A DNA stretch of 22,518 bases from W0P28-013 sp963621145 (GTDB taxonomy: Bacteria > Bacteroidota > Bacteroidia > Bacteroidales > Paludibacteraceae). Of this stretch, positions 7,703 to 15,815 are shown one piece after another. Numbering within the stretch: position 1 is the stretch's first letter; each line of letters starts with the position of its first letter. The notes under the pieces are model-generated. The model was not told the origin of the DNA and searched no databases. It saw only the letters and a list, made by a program, of their open reading frames with translations. The stretch is taken from contig CAVFDI010000027.1 of NCBI GenBank assembly GCA_963621145.1, positions 1 to 22,518 of the forward strand, written 5' to 3'. The position numbers and the translations under genes are program-made.

Positions 7703-8767
7703 TTATTCGTGCTTCACTTGCGCCATGCCAATGAACACCGACGAAAGCATGGTGAACACATACGCTTGGATGTAGGCCACCAGCAATTCTACGCAGTCCA
7801 TAAATATGGTAAACAGCACCGAAACCACCGACATGCCAGCGCAAATGGCGGCTCCCATCGAAGCGGTGATGAACACAAGCGAAGTCAAACCCAGCACAAT
7901 GGCGTGTCCTGCCATGATGTTGGCAAACAGACGAATCATCAGCGCAAAAGGTTTAGTGAAAATGCCAAAAAGTTCGATAGCGGGCATCAGCGGAATGGCT
8001 TTGAGCCAAACGGGGACATCAGGCCAAAGAATCTCTTTCCAATACTCTTTGGTGCCAAAAACATTCACCGCCACAAAGGTGCAGAGTGCCAGCACAAAAG
8101 TGATAGCGATATTGCCCGTAGTGTTTGCGCCACCTGGAAAAATCGGTATCAATCCCATCAAATTGTTGATGAAAATGAAGTAGAAAACCGTGAGCAGATA
8201 AGGCGCAAATTTCTGATAATTTTTGCCAACACAGGGTTTTATCAGGTCGTCGAGCAGACTCACTGTGAGCATTTCCAAGATGCCGCGCACGCCTGTTGGT
8301 GCCTCCATTGGACGCGACTTGTACCATTTCGTAAGCCACAAAATGAGACACATCACCAAGGCGCAATTTATCAAAAGTGCCAAAGCATTTTTTGTGAGCG
8401 AAAGGTCGAGCGGACGCACTTCGTTGCCATTGGCATCGAGTTCCACTATTTTTCCAGCATACGCACCATCGGCAGCGCCATAGCGATAGCCATTATAACT
8501 CTCGGCATGGTGCAGTCGGCTCGACAGGAAAATGCTGAATCCGTTGTTTTCGCCATAAACGATGATAGGCAGCGGAATGGTGATGTGCTTATCGCCAATG
8601 GTGGTGATATGCCATTCGTACGCATCGCCTATATGATTGAAAATCAATGCTTTTACATCGAGGCGTTCGCCTTCGGCAGCCACCGAATCGGTTGCTGCAG
8701 GCTCGGCACAAAGGTTAGTTGCAGCGAGCAACACCATCGACAATATGATGAAAAATCTATTACGCAT
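7703..8767 (-). CDS. atpB: ATP synthase F0 subunit a
   Basis: Stator channel subunit that carries protons to and from the c-ring; 354 residues, longer than the roughly 270 of E. coli. It begins with a signal-peptide-like segment (FFIILSMVLLAATNLCA, about residues 5-21) and a polar region of about 100 residues before the first core membrane helix (near 127-146). The essential Arg is Arg279 in FALMIRLFANIMAGH. LIPIFPGGANTTGNI and YIQAYVFTMLSSVFI are further hallmarks. The start overlaps the end of the preceding small membrane-protein gene by 8 nt. The long N-terminal extension is common in Bacteroidota and is predicted to face the periplasm. Confidence 0.97.
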   Translation of the reverse strand: MRNRFFIILSMVLLAATNLCAEPAATDSVAAEGERLDVKALIFNHIGDAYEWHITTIGDKHITIPLPIIVYGENNGFSIFLSSRLHHAESYNGYRYGAADGAYAGKIVELDANGNEVRPLDLSLTKNALALLINCALVMCLILWLTKWYKSRPMEAPTGVRGILEMLTVSLLDDLIKPCVGKNYQKFAPYLLTVFYFIFINNLMGLIPIFPGGANTTGNIAITFVLALCTFVAVNVFGTKEYWKEILWPDVPVWLKAIPLMPAIELFGIFTKPFALMIRLFANIMAGHAIVLGLTSLVFITASMGAAICAGMSVVSVLFTIFMDCVELLVAYIQAYVFTMLSSVFIGMAQVKHE

Positions 8768-9137
8768 GCTTCGATTTCAGCAATTTTGAAAAACAGATGG
8801 TCTCGACTACGAGCGTCACAAAATAGAACGCTACAAAAGTGATGGCAAACGCCACATTTTGTTCGCACACCACTTTAATATATACCACAAAATAGGTAAT
8901 AGCGATGATGAATTTCGTCAATTTTGCGCCAAAAATCCAGTTGAGTGCGTGGCGCGAATCTTTGCCCTCGCCCACTTTCAGGGCGATCACATCGCCTAGT
9001 GCCGCCACAGCAAAAAGCGTTGGCACAGTCCAGAAAAGTCCGAATGCATACTGCTGCAGCACGTCGCCAAAAAGCAACACGCCCACAGCCGACATCACTA
9101 TCAGCAGCGAATAGTTGTATGCCACAAAACTTTTCAT
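8760..9137 (-). CDS. AtpI-like small membrane protein of the ATP synthase operon
   Basis: A 125-residue protein with about four predicted membrane helices (near residues 8-26, 33-50, 70-88 and 95-117), separated by a charged loop (KVGEGKDSRHALN). Its position just before atpB matches atpI, whose product helps assemble the c-ring or supplies Mg2+ in other bacteria, but no diagnostic motif is visible, so the function is inferred from position and topology. The start codon overlaps the atpC stop in an ATGA arrangement, and its end overlaps atpB by 8 nt, so all three are probably translationally coupled. Confidence 0.75.
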   Translation of the reverse strand: MKSFVAYNYSLLIVMSAVGVLLFGDVLQQYAFGLFWTVPTLFAVAALGDVIALKVGEGKDSRHALNWIFGAKLTKFIIAITYFVVYIKVVCEQNVAFAITFVAFYFVTLVVETICFSKLLKSKHA

Positions 9138-9379
9138 TCCAAAACCTTTTCGATGCAGACGGTTATCACATTATTTTCGACTTCGACAAAGCCGCCATCA
9201 ACCATGAGCGACTGCTCGCCAGACTCGGTGCGATAGGTTATTTTGCCTTTCTTCAACGACGAAATGATGGGCGCGTGGTTGTTCAGCACCTCGAAAGCAC
9301 TGAACTTGCCAGGCAACGCTACGGCTGTTACCTCGCCCGCGAAAATTGAGCCTTGCGGCGAAATTATCTCAAGTTTCAT
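9134..9379 (-). CDS. atpC: ATP synthase F1 subunit epsilon, short form
   Basis: Rotor subunit at the foot of gamma. At 81 residues only the N-terminal beta-sandwich is present (MKLEIISPQGSIFAGEV; PGKFSAFEVLNNHAPI; VDGGFVEVENNVITV). The C-terminal pair of helices found in the 130-140-residue forms, which inhibits ATP hydrolysis in E. coli and Bacillus PS3, is absent. The stop is followed at once by the overlapping next gene, so this is a natural short form and not a frameshift. Confidence 0.96.
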   Translation of the reverse strand: MKLEIISPQGSIFAGEVTAVALPGKFSAFEVLNNHAPIISSLKKGKITYRTESGEQSLMVDGGFVEVENNVITVCIEKVLE

Positions 9380-9481
9380 CGTTGATTTAATTTCAAATTT
9401 CAGATTCCAAATTTCAGATTGTCGGATTACACGACTTTCTGCAATTGGTAGCTTCCACTTCTCACTACTAACTTCTCACTA
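9380..9481 (-). other. Repeat-filled atpD-atpC spacer
   Basis: A 102-nt spacer with two tandem words: AATTTCAAATTTCAG repeats (about 9389-9420) and a duplicated TTCTCACTACTAAC unit (about 9457-9486), the latter running to the atpD stop. No minus-strand promoter box was seen. The atpC leader is A/T-rich with no Shine-Dalgarno site. Confidence 0.65.
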
Positions 9482-10996
9482 CTAACTTTGTTTTGCGGCT
9501 GCCAGCAGTTTCTTGCCTTTTTCGATGGCCTCTTCGATGGTACCAACATTGAGGAACGCCATTTCGGGATATTCATCAACCTCGCCATCGAGAATCATCT
9601 TGAAGCCTTTGATGGTATCTTCTATCGAAACCATCACACCTGGCACGCCAGTGAACTGCTCCGCCACGGTGAATGGCTGCGACAGGAAGCGCTGCACTTT
9701 ACGCGCGCGGTTCACAGTCATGCGGTCCTCGTCCGAGAGTTCCTCCATGCCAAGAATCGAAATAATATCTTGCAATTCTTTGTTGCGTTGCAAAATCTGT
9801 TTCACGCGTTGAGCCGTGTTGTAGTGGTCTTCGCCAACAACTTGCGGATCGAGAATGCGCGATGTAGAATCGAGCGGATCGACGGCTGGATAGATGCCAA
9901 GTTCCGAGATTTTACGGCTCAGAACGGTAGTTGCATCCAAATGTGTGAAAGTGGTGGCAGGTGCAGGGTCGGTCAAGTCGTCGGCTGGCACATAAACGGC
10001 CTGCACCGAGGTGATCGATCCGCGTTTGGTTGATGTAATGCGCTCCTGCATCAAACCCATTTCGGTGGCCAAAGTAGGCTGATAACCTACGGCCGATGGC
10101 ATACGACCAAGCAGCGCCGAAACCTCCGAGCCAGCCTGCGTGAAACGGAAAATATTATCGATGAAGAACAAAATATCGTGTCCGCCATCGCTGTCGCGGA
10201 ACGACTCCGCCACCGTAAGTCCCGACAATGCCACGCTCGAGCGCGCTCCTGGTGGTTCGTTCATCTGACCGAAAATCAGAGCCACTTGCGATTTTGCGAG
10301 TTCGTTATAATCCACTTTCGAGAGGTCCCATTTGCCCTCTTCCATGCTCTTTTTGAATTCGTCGCCATAGCGAATAATGCCCGATTCAATCATTTCGCGC
10401 AGCAGATCGTTGCCTTCGCGGGTGCGTTCGCCCACGCCAGCAAACACCGAAAAGCCGTTGTGACCTTTGGCGATGTTGTTTATCAACTCCTGAATAAGCA
10501 CCGTTTTACCCACGCCAGCGCCGCCGAACAGACCGATTTTACCACCTTTTGAATAGGGTTCGAGCAGGTCAATTACCTTGATACCAGTGAAAAGAATCTC
10601 TTTGGATGTCGACAGTTCGTCGAATTTTGGCGGTTCGCGATGAATGGGGTAAGTCTCGGTGTAGTCGAGTGTGTTCATGCCGTCGATGGCTTCGCCAATG
10701 ACATTGAGCAGACGCCCTTTCACCTGCGTTCCGATAGGCATCGAGATAGGTTTGCCCATTGCGCGCACTTCGAGTCCGCGGCGCAGACCGTCGGTCGAGT
10801 CCATCGCCACCGAGCGTACGGTGTTTTCGCCTATGTGTTGTTGAATTTCGAGAACGAGTTTTTTGCCATTTAGGCGCACAATTTCGAGCGCATCGTGAAT
10901 GGCAGGCAGTTGTTCGCCTTTTTCTTCATCGACAGAGAAAACTACATCGACTACAGGTCCTACGATTTGCGAAATGTATCCAATGTTTGCTGACAT
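9482..10996 (-). CDS. atpD: ATP synthase F1 subunit beta
   Basis: Catalytic subunit of F1, 504 residues against about 460 in E. coli. P-loop GGAGVGKT (158-165), GERTREGND (189-197) with the catalytic Glu, Walker B ILFFID (275-280), and the lever motif EELSDED (418-424), equivalent to DELSEED. Much of the extra length is an insert around residues 211-236 (KKSMEEGKWDLSKVDYNELA) typical of Bacteroidota beta subunits. First gene of the operon. The start ATG (10994-10996) follows an A-rich leader without a Shine-Dalgarno site. Confidence 0.98.
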   Translation of the reverse strand: MSANIGYISQIVGPVVDVVFSVDEEKGEQLPAIHDALEIVRLNGKKLVLEIQQHIGENTVRSVAMDSTDGLRRGLEVRAMGKPISMPIGTQVKGRLLNVIGEAIDGMNTLDYTETYPIHREPPKFDELSTSKEILFTGIKVIDLLEPYSKGGKIGLFGGAGVGKTVLIQELINNIAKGHNGFSVFAGVGERTREGNDLLREMIESGIIRYGDEFKKSMEEGKWDLSKVDYNELAKSQVALIFGQMNEPPGARSSVALSGLTVAESFRDSDGGHDILFFIDNIFRFTQAGSEVSALLGRMPSAVGYQPTLATEMGLMQERITSTKRGSITSVQAVYVPADDLTDPAPATTFTHLDATTVLSRKISELGIYPAVDPLDSTSRILDPQVVGEDHYNTAQRVKQILQRNKELQDIISILGMEELSDEDRMTVNRARKVQRFLSQPFTVAEQFTGVPGVMVSIEDTIKGFKMILDGEVDEYPEMAFLNVGTIEEAIEKGKKLLAAAKQS

Positions 10997-11020
10997 AAGA
11001 TGCTATTTTGTTTGTTCGAG

Positions 11021-11049
11021 CAAAGATAGTGTTTTTTTTTATACACAAA
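11021..11049 (-). promoter_or_regulatory. Probable promoter of the ATP synthase operon
   Basis: On the minus strand TATCTTTG (11021-11028) fits the -7 consensus TAnnTTTG, and TTTG (11046-11049) lies upstream, but with 17 bp between them instead of the usual 19-21. Transcription would start around 11014-11016, giving a leader of about 20 nt. The rest of 10997-11299 holds A/T-rich DNA with long T and A runs and the truA promoter on the other strand; no gene was seen in it. Confidence 0.55.
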
Positions 11050-11227
11050 AAATTTTTTGCCGAAAATCGTCATTTTTTTATTTCGACGAAAAAAATCGAG
11101 CAAAAAATGTGCCAAAAAGTGCCTAAAATTCAGCAAAATAGCGTGCAAAAGTGCAACGAAAATTGCAAATTTTCAGTCTAAAAAAAACAGTACAGACACA
11201 CCATTTTTATAAATGAACTAAAAAAGC

Positions 11228-11235
11228 TAACTTTG
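11228..11235 (+). promoter_or_regulatory. Probable promoter (-7 box) of the truA-glycan operon
   Basis: TAACTTTG fits TAnnTTTG. The -33 position has a T run (11204-11208) instead of TTTG. The transcript would start near 11242 and carry a leader of about 60 nt with two short inverted repeats: GACCAA/TTGGTC (11250-11266) and CTAAAA/TTTTAG (11281-11299), the second ending directly at the start codon. Confidence 0.55.
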
Positions 11236-11299
11236 CAGGTTAGTTGCAAGACCAAGACTTTTGGTCGGCATTTTCAGATTCTAAAATCGAAATTTTTAG

Positions 11300-12043
11300 T
11301 TGGCATTGCGCTATTTTCTGACATTTTCGTATCGAGGCACGCACTATTGCGGCTGGCAAATGCAGCCCAACGGCATTGCAGTGCAGCAGGTTTTGACCGA
11401 CGCGCTGCGCACAGTGACGCGCTACCCTGCCCTTCAGGTGGTGGGCGCTGGTCGCACCGATGCTGGCGTGCATGCAACCAAAATGGTGGCGCATTTCGAT
11501 GTGGAGAAGCCCATTGACGATATCGAAAAATTTGTGGCACGACTGAATGGCGTTCTTCCGCCCGACATTGCCGTGAGCGGTTTGCGCCAAGTGGCTGACG
11601 ATGCCCATGCACGTTTCGACGCTACGGCACGTCGCTACGAATACCATATAATTGCAGAGAAAAATCCGTTCAAAACCGATCTTGCGTGGCGTTTGCCCGT
11701 GACACTCGACTACGATGCCATGAACCGAGCCGCCAAAGTGTTGCTGGGCGAACACGATTTTACGAGTTTTTCGAAAGTCCACACCGACGTAAAAACCATG
11801 ATTTGCACCATCAGCGAGGCACATTGGGACAAGCGTGGCGACGAATGGATTTTTACCATCGAGGCAAATCGTTTTTTGCGAAACATGGTGCGCGCCATCG
11901 TTGGAACGCTCGTTGAAGTGGGAAAAGGCAACTATTCGGTGGACGACTTCAAGAAAATAATCGAGGCAAAAAATCGCTGTGCAGCAGGCATGTCGGTGCC
12001 AGCGTGCGGACTGTTTTTGACAGAAGTAAAATATGAAGGGTGA
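11300..12043 (+). CDS. truA: tRNA pseudouridine(38-40) synthase TruA
   Basis: Converts U38-U40 in the anticodon arm of tRNAs to pseudouridine. The family's N-terminal signature is present (RYFLTFSYRGTHYCGWQMQP), as is the catalytic motif GAGRTDAGVHA with Asp54. The sequence continues through FLRNMVRAIVGTLVEVG, the usual C-terminal landmark. There is no ATG near the start: a stop codon (11297-11299) lies right before the TTG at 11300, and the next in-frame ATG (residue 21) would remove conserved residues. Start is therefore TTG at 11300, or TTG at 11306, which would give the more usual M-R-Y-F beginning. First gene of the plus-strand operon, 38 nt before the next gene. Confidence 0.95.
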   Translation: MALRYFLTFSYRGTHYCGWQMQPNGIAVQQVLTDALRTVTRYPALQVVGAGRTDAGVHATKMVAHFDVEKPIDDIEKFVARLNGVLPPDIAVSGLRQVADDAHARFDATARRYEYHIIAEKNPFKTDLAWRLPVTLDYDAMNRAAKVLLGEHDFTSFSKVHTDVKTMICTISEAHWDKRGDEWIFTIEANRFLRNMVRAIVGTLVEVGKGNYSVDDFKKIIEAKNRCAAGMSVPACGLFLTEVKYEG

Positions 12044-12081
12044 AAGAATAGAGGTTAGAGGAAATAGAAAATTGAAATAAA

Positions 12082-14661
12082 ATGAACAAGATTGATTTTA
12101 AGGCGCAAATTTTGCCAACATTGCTCATCATTTTGGTGTTTGCAGTGGCTAGCATCATCTATTTTTATCCAGCGATGGAGGGCAAAAAGGTGTATGCGGG
12201 CGACTACATCAATGGCAGTGCGGCGGTGCAAGAGAGTGTAAATTTTCACAAAGAGACTGGCGACTACAGCTATTGGACCAATGGCATGTTTAGCGGCATG
12301 CCGAACTATCAGGTTGGTGGTCACGGCGGTTTCGCGCTCGACAAGATGCTACAACCTATTCGTTGGCTGCTTTCGTGGGGCAACAGAAATGCCATTTTTG
12401 TGTTTCTCTACTATCTGATTGCATTTTTTCTGCTGCTGCGGGCATTCAAAGTCAATCGCTGGTTGAGCATGGCTGGCGCGTTTGCCATTGCCATGTCGAG
12501 CTATTTTTTTGTGATTATTGCAGCCTCGCACAACGGCAAATGTTACTCCATCACTTGGATGACGCTGGTGGCCGTGGGATTCATTCTGACCTACCGAAAA
12601 AAATACACTTGGGGCGCGCTGTTGGTGATGTTTTTCAGCTACATCGGTTTTTACTTACACCCACAAATGTCGTACTACATCTGCATGATGATAGGCATGT
12701 TTTGGTTTGCCGAATTGGCCATTGCCGGAAAATCGAAAGATTGGAAACATTTTGGCATAGCCACAACCATATTTTTCGCCTCGTTTGTGGTGGGCATAGG
12801 CATGGGCAGTGCTAACTTTTTTGCAAACAAAGAGTACGCCGAAGAGACCATGCGCGGCGGTCATAGCGATCTGGCGAAAGCCCAAGACCCAACGAACAAA
12901 ACCAAAGGTCTCGATTTTGATTACGCCACGCAATGGAGTTATGGCATCGACGAGACCATGACGCTACTGATTCCGAATTTCGAAGGCGGCATGAGCGGCT
13001 ACAATGTGGGCGAAAATTCGACGCTCTACAAAGAGTTGACCGACGCAGGCGTGCAACGCAGTGCAGCCAAACAATTCTGCAAAAGTGCGCCAACCTACCG
13101 CGGCGACAAACCATTCACTAGCGGGCCAGTCTACATTGGCGCGATAGTCTGCCTGCTTTTCGTTCTGGGTTTGCTGATAGTCGAAGGCCCGTACAAATGG
13201 GCATTGTTGGCCGCCACACTCTTTTCGATAACGCTGGCGTGGGGACGACATCTTGCTCCGTGGAGTCATCTGTTTTTCGATTATTTCCCAGTCTACAACA
13301 AATTCCGCGCGGTAGAGAGCATTCTGATTGTGGCAGAAATAACCATGCCGCTACTCGGATTTTTGGCGTTAAAAACCATTTCGGAGAAAAAAATTGATTA
13401 CAAACGGCTGCTCACCATGCTCGGCATTGCCACGGGAATAACGGGCGGCATCTGCCTGATTGTGGCGCTTTTGGCTGGTGCTATTGATGTAACATCGGAA
13501 TACGATGCCAGTATCAAAAGTCAGTTGCCCGAGTTTGCCTACAATGCCATTTTGGCAGAGCGCACAAGCATGATTCGCAGCGACGCATGGCGCTCGTTGC
13601 TGTTTGTGCTGATGGGCGCAGGACTCATCTTTCTCTACGCAAAAAATCTCTACCAAAAATCGCAACCCAAAGCTACAGTTTGGTTTGGCGTGGCACTCAC
13701 TGCGCTGATTTTGACAGATTTGTGGACGGTGGACAAACGCTACTGCAACAACGACATGTATGTGAGCCAAAAAGAGCTGGAGCGCCCATTCGAGATGAAA
13801 CCGTACGAAAAAGAGCTGCTGCAAGACAAATCGCATTTCCGCGTGCTGAACCTTTCGGGCAGCGCATTCAACGAAGCGCGAACTAGTTATTATCTGAAAT
13901 CGATTGGCGGATATTCGGCAGCGAAATTGCGTCGTTATCAGGATTTGATTGACGAACATCTGGTGCCAGAAATGGGACCGCTGATGACTGCCGTGGTGCA
14001 AACGCAAGGACAATTGGAGCAGTGCGCTGGCGACAGCCTCTTCCCCGTGCTGAACATGCTAAACATGAAATATGCCATTGTGCCGTTGCAGGGCGGGCAA
14101 CAAATTCCTGTTGAAAATCCGTATGCCATGGGCAATTGCTGGTTTGTGAACGATGTGCAACTTGTGGGCAATGCCAACGACGAGATTGCAGCGCTCGACC
14201 ACATCAATCTGCACACCACCGCCGTGGCCGACAGCGCATTTGCCGAGCAATTGCGCCTCGACCAATACGACATTACGCCACTCATGGCATTCGACGAAGA
14301 TGAAATTCAGTTGACAAAATACACGCCGAAACGCATTGATTATCAGGCACAAAACGAGCAAAATCGCGTAGCAGTATTTTCCGAAATCTACTATCCATAC
14401 GGTTGGCACATTTACCTGACCGATGGCGAAGGCAACCTCAGAAACGAGCTGCCGTTGGCACGCGTCAACTACATGCTACGCGCAGCGGTGATTCCCGCTG
14501 GCACACACACGCTCGCCATGGTTTTCGACCCAGAGAGCGTACACAAAGGCAACACGCTGTCGCTAATTTGTTTCGGCATTTTCTGCGCCACACTGGTTGC
14601 TGCCATCGCTATGGAAATAATCAAACGCAAAAAAGCGAAAGCAACGATTTGCGAAAAATAA
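12082..14661 (+). CDS. YfhO-like polytopic membrane protein (putative GT-C glycosyltransferase)
   Basis: A protein of 859 residues with many membrane helices: one at about 11-30, several between 100 and 245, more at 350-390 and 412-470, two between about 510 and 560, and a final one near 835-852 before a Lys/Arg-rich tail. An outer loop after helix 1 holds AGDYINGSAA (39-48); an acidic residue here is typical of GT-C-fold enzymes that use lipid-linked sugars. Residues about 565-820 look like a soluble domain. This layout matches the large YfhO-type proteins of Bacteroidota. It precedes a glycosyltransferase and heptose-activation genes, which supports a role in cell-surface glycan building. 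Substrate unknown. Confidence 0.8.
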   Translation: MNKIDFKAQILPTLLIILVFAVASIIYFYPAMEGKKVYAGDYINGSAAVQESVNFHKETGDYSYWTNGMFSGMPNYQVGGHGGFALDKMLQPIRWLLSWGNRNAIFVFLYYLIAFFLLLRAFKVNRWLSMAGAFAIAMSSYFFVIIAASHNGKCYSITWMTLVAVGFILTYRKKYTWGALLVMFFSYIGFYLHPQMSYYICMMIGMFWFAELAIAGKSKDWKHFGIATTIFFASFVVGIGMGSANFFANKEYAEETMRGGHSDLAKAQDPTNKTKGLDFDYATQWSYGIDETMTLLIPNFEGGMSGYNVGENSTLYKELTDAGVQRSAAKQFCKSAPTYRGDKPFTSGPVYIGAIVCLLFVLGLLIVEGPYKWALLAATLFSITLAWGRHLAPWSHLFFDYFPVYNKFRAVESILIVAEITMPLLGFLALKTISEKKIDYKRLLTMLGIATGITGGICLIVALLAGAIDVTSEYDASIKSQLPEFAYNAILAERTSMIRSDAWRSLLFVLMGAGLIFLYAKNLYQKSQPKATVWFGVALTALILTDLWTVDKRYCNNDMYVSQKELERPFEMKPYEKELLQDKSHFRVLNLSGSAFNEARTSYYLKSIGGYSAAKLRRYQDLIDEHLVPEMGPLMTAVVQTQGQLEQCAGDSLFPVLNMLNMKYAIVPLQGGQQIPVENPYAMGNCWFVNDVQLVGNANDEIAALDHINLHTTAVADSAFAEQLRLDQYDITPLMAFDEDEIQLTKYTPKRIDYQAQNEQNRVAVFSEIYYPYGWHIYLTDGEGNLRNELPLARVNYMLRAAVIPAGTHTLAMVFDPESVHKGNTLSLICFGIFCATLVAAIAMEIIKRKKAKATICEK

Positions 14662-14672
14662 AATCAAAGAAA

Positions 14673-15797
14673 ATGCGCATAGTAATTCTTGGCACGGCAT
14701 ATCCCTATAGGGGCGGTTTGGCGGCATTCAACGAGCGACTGGCCTACGAAGCGCAGGCGGCTGGCGACGAGGTGGAGATAGTAACTTTCACCTTGCAATA
14801 CCCCGATTTTCTATTCCCCGGCAAGACGCAATACAGCGATGCGCCCGCGCCCAAAGATTTGAAAATTCGCCGTTTGATGAACTCCATCAACCCATTTTCG
14901 TGGATTCGCACGGCACGCGAGATCCGAAAAATGCAGCCCGACCTACTAATCATCAAATTTTGGATTCCACTGATGGCGCCATGTTTGGGCTCGATTGCGC
15001 ACATTGCAAAACAAAGCAGTGTACGTGTAGTTTCGGTGCTCGACAATGTTATTCCTCACGAACCAAAAAAATGGGATAACTTGCTAATTCGCTATTTCAT
15101 TCGCAGTGTTGATGGATTTGTAGCCATGTCGGAAAGTGTGCGTCAAGACTGTTTGCACTTTTTGAACAAGAGAAAACCAATGCAAGTGGCATTCTGTCCG
15201 CATCCGCTGTACGATAATTTTGGAGAGCCAACAGACAAAGCCGAAGCGCGCAAGCAATTAGGATTGCCCGCTGCTGGAAAAATTCTGCTTTTCTTTGGTT
15301 TCATTCGCGATTACAAAGGGCTTGATTTGCTGTTGCGCGCCTATGCCGATCGACGTCTGCAAAAAGGCGATGTGCATCTGGTTGTGGCTGGCGAATTCTA
15401 CAACAATAGCGAAAAATATCATGCGCTCGAAAAAGAGTTGAAACTTTCGCAGCCCGTCATTTGGCACACCAATTTTATTCCCGACGACCAAGTGCGCGTC
15501 TATTTTTCGGCAGCCGACATCATTGTGCAACCCTACAAAACCGCCACACAGAGCGGTGTAACGCAAATTGCGTATCATTTTTGCAAACCAATGTTGGTAA
15601 CGAATGTTGGCGGATTGGCCGAGATTGTTCCAAATGGCAAAGTTGGTTATGTAACGCCCGTCGATCCGCAAGCCATTGCCGATGCGTTGGCCGATTTCTG
15701 CGCCAACAAAGATTCTGATCGCTTCCGCGAAGGAATAGAGAAGGAACGGCAAAAATACTCGTGGAGTCGCATGCTTCAAACTATAAAATCAGTCTAG
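14673..15797 (+). CDS. Glycosyltransferase family 4-like protein
   Basis: A 374-residue GT-B-fold glycosyltransferase. The N-terminal domain starts RIVILGTAYPYRGGLAAFN, with the Gly-Gly loop usual for GT4. The C-terminal donor-binding domain contains LLFFGFIRDYKGLDLLL (about 208-224) and the end region IIVQPYKTATQSGVTQIA, then NVGGLAEIV. In the E-x7-E region the first Glu is replaced by Gln or Thr (PYKTATQSG), as in several Bacteroidota members. ATG at 14673 is chosen because it begins the conserved first strand and lies 11 nt after the previous stop; the frame is open 90 codons further upstream, but that part overlaps the preceding gene. The heptose genes downstream make GDP-heptose a plausible donor (inference). 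Confidence 0.88.
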   Translation: MRIVILGTAYPYRGGLAAFNERLAYEAQAAGDEVEIVTFTLQYPDFLFPGKTQYSDAPAPKDLKIRRLMNSINPFSWIRTAREIRKMQPDLLIIKFWIPLMAPCLGSIAHIAKQSSVRVVSVLDNVIPHEPKKWDNLLIRYFIRSVDGFVAMSESVRQDCLHFLNKRKPMQVAFCPHPLYDNFGEPTDKAEARKQLGLPAAGKILLFFGFIRDYKGLDLLLRAYADRRLQKGDVHLVVAGEFYNNSEKYHALEKELKLSQPVIWHTNFIPDDQVRVYFSAADIIVQPYKTATQSGVTQIAYHFCKPMLVTNVGGLAEIVPNGKVGYVTPVDPQAIADALADFCANKDSDRFREGIEKERQKYSWSRMLQTIKSV

Positions 15798-15815
15798 TTT
15801 TACGAATTTCTCGAT

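Noticed and set aside
7709..8842. A 377-codon open frame on the plus strand over atpB
   Set aside because: His/Asn/Gln/Arg-rich composition without motifs; antisense shadow of atpB and its neighbour.
11250..11299. A riboswitch in the truA leader
   Set aside because: The leader is only about 60 nt with two short stems and no recognisable aptamer core.
14403..14672. A 90-codon N-terminal extension of the GT4 glycosyltransferase
   Set aside because: It overlaps the end of the YfhO-like gene in another frame, and the conserved GT4 start begins at the ATG at 14673.
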